From: JANNHK01 sp034408875
Lineage (GTDB): Bacteria > Actinomycetota > Acidimicrobiia > IMCC26256 > PALSA-610
Reading direction: 5' to 3'
Length of the DNA stretch: 9,810 nucleotides
NCBI GenBank assembly: GCA_034408875.1
Contig: JAWXCJ010000326.1
Coordinates: 1 to 9,810 of the forward strand
Part shown: one piece after another, positions 1-5,538 of the stretch
Layout of the letters: each line of letters begins with the position of its first letter
How positions within the stretch are numbered: the first letter of the stretch is position 1
The notes under the pieces: model-generated
Seen by the model: only the letters and a program-made list of their open reading frames with translations
Told to the model about the DNA's origin: nothing
Database searches by the model: none
Translations under genes and position numbers: made by a program

Positions 1-804
1 GGCGAGACCGAGCGCCAGATCCGCCTCATCTTCCAGCGGGCGCGCGAGAAGAGCGAAGAGGGCAACCCCGTCATCGTGTTCTTCGACGAGATGGACTCGC
101 TGTTCCGCACGCGCGGCACGGGCATCTCGTCCGACATCGAGTCGACGATCGTGCCGCAGCTCCTCGCCGAGATCGACGGTGTCGAGCTCCTGAAGAACGT
201 CATCGTGATCGGCGCGTCGAACCGCGAGGACCTCATCGACCCCGCCATCCTGCGGCCGGGCCGCCTCGACGTGAAGATCAAGATCGAGCGCCCCGACACC
301 GGGAGCGCGAAGCAGATCTTCCTGCAGTACCTCACCACCAACCTCCCACTCGCCGATGCCGAGTTGAAGAAGGCCGGCGGCGACCCGTTGCAGGCAACGA
401 AGAACATGGTCGAACTCGCGGTCGAGCACATGTACGACACGGGCGACGACAACAAGTTCCTCGAAGTCACGTACCAGAACGGCGACAAGGAACTCCTGTA
501 CTTCAAGGACTTCTCCTCGGGCGCCATGATCGAGAACATCGTGCGGCGCGCGAAGAAGCTGTCGATCAAGCGCGCGATCGCGGGCGACGAGATCGGCATC
601 TGCACCGACGATCTCATCGAATCGATCCGCCAGGAGTTCCGCGAGCACGAGGACCTGCCCAACACGACGAACCCCGACGACTGGGCGAAGATCTCGGGCA
701 AGAAGGGCGAGCGCATCGTCTACGTGCGCACGATCATCAACGAGGGGCAGTCCGACAAGGGCGGCCGCCAGATCGAACGGGTTACCACGGGCCAATACCT
801 GTAA
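1..804 (+). CDS. mpa: Proteasome-activating AAA+ ATPase (Mpa/ARC), 3' part
   Basis: Hexameric ring ATPase that captures pupylated proteins, unfolds them with ATP and threads them into the 20S proteasome. The open reading frame runs in from the left edge, so the N-terminal coiled coil, OB domains and Walker A lie outside. Visible in order: Walker B VIVFFDEMD (70-96, Asp 85, Glu 88), sensor-1 GASNR (211-225), the second region of homology ending LRPGRLD with candidate arginine fingers at 253 and 262, the helical AAA C-domain, then a C-terminal extension ending GQYL just before TAA. In mycobacterial Mpa the terminal GQYL, with its penultimate Tyr, docks into pockets between PrcA subunits; the prcA product here keeps Lys52, the matching pocket residue. 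Position directly upstream of dop is the usual one. Family assignment is secure; only the missing 5' part is uncertain. Confidence 0.97.
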   Translation, partial: GETERQIRLIFQRAREKSEEGNPVIVFFDEMDSLFRTRGTGISSDIESTIVPQLLAEIDGVELLKNVIVIGASNREDLIDPAILRPGRLDVKIKIERPDTGSAKQIFLQYLTTNLPLADAELKKAGGDPLQATKNMVELAVEHMYDTGDDNKFLEVTYQNGDKELLYFKDFSSGAMIENIVRRAKKLSIKRAIAGDEIGICTDDLIESIRQEFREHEDLPNTTNPDDWAKISGKKGERIVYVRTIINEGQSDKGGRQIERVTTGQYL

Positions 805-808
805 GGAA

Positions 809-822
809 CGCCGGAAACGGCG
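809..822 (+). other. Small hairpin after mpa (possible weak terminator)
   Basis: CGCCG-GAAA-CGGCG, a perfect 5-bp GC stem closed by a GNRA-type GAAA loop, starting 4 bases after the mpa stop. It is followed by GGGCTTTGC rather than a real T-run, so it is at best a weak intrinsic terminator or a 3'-end stabilising hairpin. The pairing is seen directly; the function is inferred. Confidence 0.4.
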
Positions 823-828
823 GGCTTT

Positions 829-843
829 GCGGGTACGACCCGC
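829..843 (+). repeat. Inverted repeat upstream of dop
   Basis: GCGGGT-ACG-ACCCGC, a perfect 6-bp inverted repeat with a 3-base spacer, ending 3 bases before the -10-like TACACT of dop. As DNA it sits where a regulator could overlap the -10/-35 region; as RNA from mpa readthrough it would form a second stem after the one at 809-822. Repeat in GC-rich DNA of this length can arise by chance. Confidence 0.35.
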
Positions 844-846
844 CGG

Positions 847-852
847 TACACT
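847..852 (+). promoter_or_regulatory. Candidate -10 element of dop, leaderless type
   Basis: TACACT matches TAnnnT and is separated from the GTG start of dop by exactly 6 bases (GCCCCC). Actinobacterial transcription usually starts 6-7 bases after the -10 hexamer, so the transcript would begin at or next to the GTG, giving a leaderless mRNA. This fits the absence of a Shine-Dalgarno sequence. No convincing -35 is seen; TTGCGG at 827-832 is spaced too closely. Confidence 0.5.
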
Positions 853-858
853 GCCCCC

Positions 859-2349
859 GTGGCCGTCCCGAAGATCCTCGGTATCGAGACGGAATACGGG
901 GTAACGCTGCGCGGCGCGGCCGATCCCAACCCCGTCGTCGCGTCGTCGTTGCTCATCAACGGCTACGTCGAACAACGCCGGGTCGGCTGGGACTTCGAGG
1001 ACGAGACCCCCGGACGCGACGCCCGCGGATTCGCCCGCGACGGCGCCCAACCGCCCGAGGTCGAGACACATCTGGTCAACGCCGTGCTCACCAACGGCGC
1101 TCGTTACTACGTCGACCACGCGCACCCGGAGTACTCCACCCCGGAGTGCAGCGACCCGTTACAGACCGTCATCTACGACAAGGCGGGGGAGCGCATCCTC
1201 GCCCGCTCGATGGAAGCGGCCCGCCGGCTGCTGCCCGCCGGCCAGGAGATCGTCGTCTACAAGAACAACAGCGACGGCAAGGGCAACTCGTACGGGTGCC
1301 ACGAGAACTACCTCGTCGACCGCAACGTGCCGTTCGCGCTGCTGGTGCGAAACCTCATCCCATGGTTCATCACCCGGCAGGTGTTCACCGGCTCGGGCAA
1401 GGTCGGTTCCGAGAACGGCGCCGACGCGTGCGACTACCAGATCAGCCAGCGCGCCGACTTCTTCGAAGAAGAGGTCGGGCTCGAGACCACGCTCAAGCGC
1501 CCGATCGTCAACACGCGCGACGAACCGCACGCCGACCCGCAGAAGTACCGGCGCCTGCACGTGATCGTCGGCGACGCGAACCTCTGCGAAGTGTCGACGT
1601 TCCTCAAATGCGGGACAACCTCGATTGTGCTGTCGATGATCGAAGACGGCTTCATCGACAAGGACCTGTCGGTCTCCGCGCCCGTGAGCGCGATCAAGAC
1701 AGTGTCGCACGACCCGACCTGCCGCGCGACGGTCGACGTCGCCGCGCTCGGCTCGTGCACTGCGATCGAAGTGCAGTGGGAGTTCCTGCGCCTCGCCCGC
1801 AAGTACGCCGACGAATACGGCCTCGAAGCCGCCGGCGGCGACGAAATCGGCGCGGTCGTCCTCGACCGGTGGGAGCAGACACTCTCGGCGCTCGAACGCG
1901 ACCCGGCAGAACTCGACGGTCAGCTCGACTGGATCACCAAGTGGAACCTGCTCCGCGCGTATGTCGATCGCGACGGGTTGGAGTGGAACGACCCGAAGCT
2001 CGAACTGCTCGCCGTGCAGTACCACGACGTGCGTCCCGACCGGTCGCTGTACGAACGGTTGGTCAGAAACGGGAAGGTCGAACGGATGGTCGACGAGGCC
2101 ACCGTGATCGCCGCGATGGGCGATCCACCCGAGTCGACCAGGGCATATTTCCGCGGAATGTGCCTCACGCGATGGCCTGATTCCGTGGTCGCGGCCAATT
2201 GGGACAGCCTTGTTTTGGATGTGGGCTCAGATCCGCTCCGAAGGATCCCGATGATGGAACCAATGCGTGGTAGCAAGGTGCATGTCGCGCAGTTGTTCGA
2301 CGAGGTGTCGACGCCGCGCCAGCTGGTTGATCGGCTGACGGCGTCCTAG
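859..2349 (+). CDS. dop: Depupylase/deamidase of Pup (Dop)
   Basis: Removes Pup from substrates and, in species whose Pup ends in Gln, deamidates that residue. Belongs to the carboxylate-amine ligase fold shared with PafA. At 496 residues it has the usual Dop length. Seen: N-terminal IETEYG (9-14) with the metal-binding Glu residues; the Dop-specific insertion around residues 44-62 (WDFEDETPGRDARGF), absent from the paralogue at 6638; YVDHAHPEYSTPEC with the key Asp86, equivalent to the catalytic Asp of the family; KNNSDGKGNSYGCHENY (135-151); TRDEPHAD (219-226); and a conserved C-terminal MEPMRGSKVHV stretch. GTG start chosen because the protein begins right at the conserved first strand and lies 6 bases after a -10-like TACACT. 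Its stop overlaps the ribosome-binding site of pup, indicating co-expression. The ligase alternative is excluded by the insertion and by the separate pafA. Confidence 0.97.
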   Translation: MAVPKILGIETEYGVTLRGAADPNPVVASSLLINGYVEQRRVGWDFEDETPGRDARGFARDGAQPPEVETHLVNAVLTNGARYYVDHAHPEYSTPECSDPLQTVIYDKAGERILARSMEAARRLLPAGQEIVVYKNNSDGKGNSYGCHENYLVDRNVPFALLVRNLIPWFITRQVFTGSGKVGSENGADACDYQISQRADFFEEEVGLETTLKRPIVNTRDEPHADPQKYRRLHVIVGDANLCEVSTFLKCGTTSIVLSMIEDGFIDKDLSVSAPVSAIKTVSHDPTCRATVDVAALGSCTAIEVQWEFLRLARKYADEYGLEAAGGDEIGAVVLDRWEQTLSALERDPAELDGQLDWITKWNLLRAYVDRDGLEWNDPKLELLAVQYHDVRPDRSLYERLVRNGKVERMVDEATVIAAMGDPPESTRAYFRGMCLTRWPDSVVAANWDSLVLDVGSDPLRRIPMMEPMRGSKVHVAQLFDEVSTPRQLVDRLTAS

Positions 2350-2353
2350 GAGG
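2348..2353 (+). promoter_or_regulatory. Shine-Dalgarno of pup
   Basis: AGGAGG, the consensus, overlaps the TAG stop of dop and sits 9 bases before ATG 2363. It fixes the pup start and rejects the in-frame TTG at 2354, and it suggests strong, coupled translation of Pup. Confidence 0.85.
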
Positions 2354-2362
2354 TTGGTTCGA

Positions 2363-2557
2363 ATGCCGGAGCGGGAGCGCAAACAGAAACCGGCGCCCGA
2401 GAAACGCGAAGAGGTCGTCGAAGAAGCGCACGCGGGCTCTGAGCGCGGCGAGAAGTTGAAGGAAGACATCGACGACCTGCTCGACGAAATCGACTCCGTG
2501 CTAGAGGACAACGCGGAGGAATTTGTGAGAAATTACGTTCAGAAGGGCGGGGAGTAA
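2363..2557 (+). CDS. pup: Prokaryotic ubiquitin-like protein Pup, GGE form
   Basis: Small, intrinsically disordered protein tag that is ligated through its C-terminal Glu side chain to lysines of proteins destined for the proteasome. 64 residues, the family's normal size. N-terminal third is charged and low-complexity (RERKQKPAPEKREE), the part that threads into the ATPase pore. The central EKLKEDIDDLLDEIDSVLE is the segment that forms a helix on the Mpa coiled coil, and the end EEFVRNYVQKGGE is the signature read by PafA and Dop. The last residue is Glu, not Gln, so no deamidation is needed before ligation; the Dop next door would act mainly as depupylase. Downstream of dop with a consensus ribosome site. 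An inverted repeat begins at its stop codon. Confidence 0.98.
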   Translation: MPERERKQKPAPEKREEVVEEAHAGSERGEKLKEDIDDLLDEIDSVLEDNAEEFVRNYVQKGGE

Positions 2558-2579
2558 CTACGTACAAATCGACGTAGTT
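2556..2579 (+). repeat. Perfect 8-N8-8 inverted repeat at the pup stop
   Basis: Arms AACTACGT (2556-2563) and ACGTAGTT (2572-2579) are exact reverse complements around an 8-base spacer. It starts inside the pup TAA and its right arm overlaps the first two bases of the TTGTCG box upstream of the HNH gene. Notably AT-rich for this locus. It could be an operator, or an RNA hairpin separating pup from the downstream transcript. There is no T-run after it, so it is not a typical intrinsic terminator. Confidence 0.6.
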
Positions 2580-2600
2580 GTCGCACCCGATCTCTACGAT
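2578..2600 (+). promoter_or_regulatory. Candidate PafBC-dependent (RecA-NDp-type) promoter of the HNH gene
   Basis: TTGTCGCAC-N8-TACGAT. The known mycobacterial LexA-independent damage promoter class is tTGTCRgtg-N8-TAnnnT, activated by PafB/PafC. Here TTGTC plus a purine, the 8-base spacing and the TAnnnT hexamer all match; the less conserved gtg is CAC instead. The hexamer ends exactly 6 bases before GTG 2607, giving a leaderless mRNA. The match is read directly; dependence on PafBC is inference, supported by pafB lying in the same locus. Confidence 0.6.
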
Positions 2601-2606
2601 CAGCAG

Positions 2607-3155
2607 GTGAAGACCTGCAAGGTCTGCGGCAAGCCCAAGCCTCTCGACGAGTTCTACGGAAACAAGCGCCGTCGTGATGGTCGTCGCCCCGAATGCATGT
2701 CGTGCAACCTCGCGATTCGAAAGGCGAAGTACCGCGAGGATCCCCGCAAGTACATCGAGCGCGTCCAACGGTGGCAACGCGAGAATCCCGAGCGCTACCG
2801 CGCCAAGCTCCGCGAATACGCCGAGAGCGGCAAAAAGAAGGTCGCCGACCGTAAGAGTCATCTCAAGCGGAACTACGGGATCACGGTCGAGGACTACGAC
2901 CGAATGCTGGCGGAGCAGGGGGGCGGATGTGCCATCTGCGCCAAGGCCCCACGCGACGACATTGCGCTGCACGTCGATCACGACCACCAGACCGGTGTCG
3001 TGCGCGGCCTCCTGTGCTTCACGTGCAACAACGCGCTGGGCGATCTGAACGACGACCCCGAGCGGCTCTACAAGGCCGTCACCTACCTGGACCGGGACGA
3101 CGAGCTGACTGCTCTCGCTCGGGCTCGGGCCCTCGCCCTCACAACCTCTCGGTAG
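2607..3155 (+). CDS. Endonuclease VII-family HNH nuclease
   Basis: Predicted DNA endonuclease of the recombination endonuclease VII group (phage T4 gp49-like, which resolves branched DNA). 182 residues. Residues 4-33 carry two CxxC pairs (C4/C7 and C30/C33), a probable zinc finger. Residues 36-90 form a very basic, probably helical linker. Residues 108-145 hold the nuclease core: C108/C111, HVDHDHQTG (122-130), then RGLLCFTCNNALG with C137/C140 and Asn141, a beta-beta-alpha metal site with structural zinc. The GTG start is supported by the -10-like TACGAT 6 bases before it and by the lack of a Shine-Dalgarno sequence. It lies between pup and prcB and carries a damage-type promoter, suggesting a DNA repair role rather than a proteasome subunit. 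I recall similar genes near pup in some other actinobacteria such as Streptomyces, but cannot verify this here. Substrate unknown. Confidence 0.85.
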   Translation: MKTCKVCGKPKPLDEFYGNKRRRDGRRPECMSCNLAIRKAKYREDPRKYIERVQRWQRENPERYRAKLREYAESGKKKVADRKSHLKRNYGITVEDYDRMLAEQGGGCAICAKAPRDDIALHVDHDHQTGVVRGLLCFTCNNALGDLNDDPERLYKAVTYLDRDDELTALARARALALTTSR

Positions 3156-3175
3156 GGCGGCGCGTCTGAGCCCGG

Positions 3176-4669
3176 ATGACGCTCTTGCGGCGCTGGCCGA
3201 TCACCCTGGTCACGGCGGCCGCGGCGGCGTTCGTGCTGGCCCTGGGTTGGTACGGGCAGGACTTCCCGGCCCAGATCCTGCGGATCGAACGGTTCCGGGC
3301 CGGGGCCGTGTTCTGGAACGCCAACTGGTTCGGGGGGCACCCGACCCTCGGGTACAGCACCCTGCTACCCGCGCTCGGTGCGGTCCTCGGCGTGTGGGGG
3401 ATCGCGGTCGCCTCGACGACCGCGAGCGTCGCCGCGTTCGAACGCCTCGTCCGCAACCACCCGCGGGCGCTACTCGCCACCGCGGCGTTCGCGTTCGGGA
3501 TGCTCGCGAACCTCGTCGTCGGCCGGCTCGCGTTCGCGCTCGGTGTCGCGTTCGGACTCGCCGCGCTGGCCACGCTCACGCGATCCAAGACCGCAGGAGG
3601 AGCACTGGCGGTCGCGTGCGCGCTGTCGAGCCCGGTCGCGGCCGTGTTCCTCGGCATCGCGTTCGCGGCCTGGGCCTATACGGCGCAGCGCTACCGGCTC
3701 GGCGCCGCGCTCGTCACCGCGGCCATCGCTCCCGCCGCGTTCACGAGCATCGTGTTCGGCACCGGCGGCACCTACCCCATGCCGGTCACCACGGTTGCGT
3801 GGGCGCTCGGATTGTGCGCGCTCGTCGCGCTCGCGTGCGACGACCCGACGGTCAGGCTCGGGTGCGCGTTGTACGCAGTCGTCGGGACCGGCACGTTCCT
3901 CGTCGCCAGCCCGCTCGGGTCGAACGTCGGACGGCTCCCCATGCTGTTCGCCGCACCGCTGTTGCTGCTCGCCGACCCGGCCCGCACGAAGCGCCTCCTC
4001 CTCGCGGTACCGGTCGTCGTGATGTGGCACGGTTTCCAGATCACCGAAGTCGCCGAGGCCGCGGCGACCGACCTGTCGCTGCAGTCCGAGTACCACGCGG
4101 GCCTCGTCGACTACCTCGACGACCAACCCGGACACGTACGCGTCGAGATCCCGTTCACGAAGCACCACTGGGAGACGACGCACGTCGCGACCACGATCCC
4201 GATAGCACGCGGTTGGGAACGCCAGATCGACCGCAAGCTGAACCCCGAGTTCTACGACCCGCTCGTGCCGCTCGACGCCAACCGCTACCGCGCGTGGCTG
4301 TTGCGCAACGGCGTTACGCACGTCGCACTCCCCGACACCACCTTCGACGTCTCGTCGCTCAAAGAAGCCGAACTCGTCGAAGGCGGACTCGACTACCTCA
4401 CGCCGGTGTGGAAAGACGAGCACTGGGACGTCTTCACCGTCGACGGCGCGACGGGCCTGCTCGACGGGCCCGGGATCCTCGTCGAAGCGACCGACACGCG
4501 CGTCACCGTCGACGCGACGTCGACCGGGCAGTTCGTCGTGCGCGTGCACGCGTCGCCGATGTGGAACCTCACCCAGGGTGACGCGGTCGTCGGCGCCACA
4601 CCCGACGGATGGCTCCTTCTCGACGTGCGCACCCTCGGCCGCGTCGTGCTCGAAGCGCCCCTCGGGTAG
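3176..4669 (+). CDS. Polytopic membrane protein, GT-C glycosyltransferase-like
   Basis: 497-residue integral membrane protein. An N-terminal basic cap and hydrophobic segment (about 9-26) is followed by an external loop with FWNANWFGGHPTLGYSTLLP (46-65), resembling the first loop of GT-C-fold and PTPS-related membrane enzymes. Further hydrophobic segments lie near 66-82, 98-133, 143-169, 176-195, 204-220, 228-246, 254-266 and 273-289. The C-terminal 200 residues are soluble and include HHWETT (330-335) and ARGWERQIDRKLNPEFY (344-360), a pattern I associate with actinobacterial putative glycosyltransferase membrane proteins. No definite catalytic acidic pair is visible, so the activity and any sugar donor are unproven. 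ATG is 20 bases after the HNH stop without a clear Shine-Dalgarno; co-transcription with the HNH gene is likely. No known role in pupylation. Confidence 0.65.
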   Translation: MTLLRRWPITLVTAAAAAFVLALGWYGQDFPAQILRIERFRAGAVFWNANWFGGHPTLGYSTLLPALGAVLGVWGIAVASTTASVAAFERLVRNHPRALLATAAFAFGMLANLVVGRLAFALGVAFGLAALATLTRSKTAGGALAVACALSSPVAAVFLGIAFAAWAYTAQRYRLGAALVTAAIAPAAFTSIVFGTGGTYPMPVTTVAWALGLCALVALACDDPTVRLGCALYAVVGTGTFLVASPLGSNVGRLPMLFAAPLLLLADPARTKRLLLAVPVVVMWHGFQITEVAEAAATDLSLQSEYHAGLVDYLDDQPGHVRVEIPFTKHHWETTHVATTIPIARGWERQIDRKLNPEFYDPLVPLDANRYRAWLLRNGVTHVALPDTTFDVSSLKEAELVEGGLDYLTPVWKDEHWDVFTVDGATGLLDGPGILVEATDTRVTVDATSTGQFVVRVHASPMWNLTQGDAVVGATPDGWLLLDVRTLGRVVLEAPLG

Positions 4670-4695
4670 TGGCACGACCCCGACAAACACCCGGG

Positions 4696-4701
4696 TAGGC
4701 T
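4696..4701 (+). promoter_or_regulatory. Possible -10 element of prcB
   Basis: TAGGCT fits TAnnnT and ends 9 bases before ATG 4711, which has no Shine-Dalgarno. It would give a very short leader. No -35 is recognisable, so this is a weak call; prcB may simply be read through from the gene upstream, whose stop is 41 bases away. Confidence 0.3.
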
Positions 4702-4710
4702 CCCCGCCCG

Positions 4711-5538
4711 ATGCCCGACACTCCGCTGCCGTCGTTCGGGCCCGGCCTCGATCCGGGTCCGTCGTTCTCCGACCTGCTCCGCAAGGTCGCCCCGCACCAG
4801 CTCCCCGGAGCCGCCCTCGGTGGCGGCGGCGGTGGAGGCGGGGGATCGATCGAGATCACCCACGGCACCACGGTCGAGGCCATCCGTTTCGCCGACGGGG
4901 TCGTGATGGCCGGCGACCGCCGCGCCACCGCCGGAATGATGATCGCCAGCCGGCGCATCGAGAAGGTCTTCCCCGCCGACGAGTTCTCGGGTGTTGCCAT
5001 CGCGGGCGCGGCCGGTCCGGCGGTCGAGATGGTCAGGCTGTTCCAGACCCAGCTCGAGCACTACGAGAAGGTGCAGGGCTCGGTGCTGAGCCTCGAAGGC
5101 AAGGCCAACCAACTCGCGCAGCTCATTCGGGCCAACCTGCCCGCCGCGATGCAAGGCTTCGTCGTCGTCCCGTTGTTCGCGGGCTACGACCAGGCCCGCC
5201 AGCGCGGCCGCGTGTTCTCGTACGACGCCACCGGCGGGCGGTACGAGGAGATCAACTACCAGACGCAGGGTTCGGGCAGCGTCCACGCCCGCAACTGGAT
5301 CAAGGCGGGCTGGCACGACGACATCACCGAAGCCGAGACCGTCTCCCTCGCGTTGCGCGCCCTGTTCGCCGCCGCCGACGAAGACGCCGCCACCGGCGGC
5401 CCCGACCTCGTGCGCGGTATCTACCCGATTGTCGCGGTCATCGACGGCGAGGGCTACCGGGCCATCCCCGAACCCGAGGTCGCCGAAATCGCGGCCGCAT
5501 TACTGAACGGTCCCGAGCGAGGAGGGCAAGCGCAATGA
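4711..5538 (+). CDS. prcB: Proteasome subunit beta (catalytic), with propeptide
   Basis: Catalytic subunit of the 20S core, forming the two inner heptameric rings. 275 residues, of which the first 52 are a propeptide. Cleavage at ITHG|TTVEA would expose Thr53 as the N-terminal nucleophile. Numbered from that Thr, the expected Asp17 (AGDRRAT) and Lys33 (RRIEKVF) are both in place, followed by QTQGSGS (132-138) and DEDAATGGPD (171-180), hallmarks of active beta subunits. The propeptide contains nine consecutive glycines and a serine (37-46), a flexible tract just ahead of the cleavage site. ATG start gives a normal propeptide length. The last bases overlap prcA as ATGA. Active-site completeness means a working protease is expected. 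Confidence 0.97.
   Translation: MPDTPLPSFGPGLDPGPSFSDLLRKVAPHQLPGAALGGGGGGGGGSIEITHGTTVEAIRFADGVVMAGDRRATAGMMIASRRIEKVFPADEFSGVAIAGAAGPAVEMVRLFQTQLEHYEKVQGSVLSLEGKANQLAQLIRANLPAAMQGFVVVPLFAGYDQARQRGRVFSYDATGGRYEEINYQTQGSGSVHARNWIKAGWHDDITEAETVSLALRALFAAADEDAATGGPDLVRGIYPIVAVIDGEGYRAIPEPEVAEIAAALLNGPERGGQAQ
5521..5526 (+). promoter_or_regulatory. Shine-Dalgarno of prcA inside prcB
   Basis: GGAGGG lies 8 bases before ATG 5535, within the last codons of prcB. It supports the ATGA-overlap start and coupled translation of the two subunits. Confidence 0.75.

Noticed and set aside
1159..2025. Minus-strand open frame across dop
   Set aside because: Antisense shadow of a GC-rich gene, with Val/Arg/Glu-rich composition and no recognisable domain; dop is clearly coding on the plus strand.
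2354..2362. TTG at 2354 as the pup start
   Set aside because: It would leave no room for the AGGAGG site, which is correctly spaced for ATG 2363.
2556..2600. Intrinsic terminator after pup
   Set aside because: The stem is AT-rich with an 8-base loop and is followed by a C-rich stretch, not a T-run; operator or RNA-protecting hairpin is more plausible.
2607..3155. Recent mobile insertion or homing nuclease
   Set aside because: No inverted or direct terminal repeats, no disrupted neighbour, and codon use like the flanking genes; an established resident gene fits better.
3286..3298. GAAC...GTTC resembling a LexA SOS box
   Set aside because: The half-sites are separated by one base rather than the four of the actinobacterial box, and it lies inside coding sequence.
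3247..4581. Alternative-frame reading of the membrane-protein gene
   Set aside because: Extremely Arg-rich low-complexity translation typical of a +1 frame of GC-rich DNA; the frame starting 3176 gives coherent membrane segments.
4663..4698. Direct repeat CGGGTAG (4663-4669 and 4692-4698) before prcB
   Set aside because: Seven bases in GC-rich DNA, the first copy coding the end of the upstream protein; likely chance.
4578..5534. Long in-frame open stretch upstream of prcA, giving a 545-residue reading
   Set aside because: It is an Arg/Pro-rich out-of-frame reading of prcB and the membrane-protein end. Real prcA homology starts at ATG 5535 with a good ribosome site.
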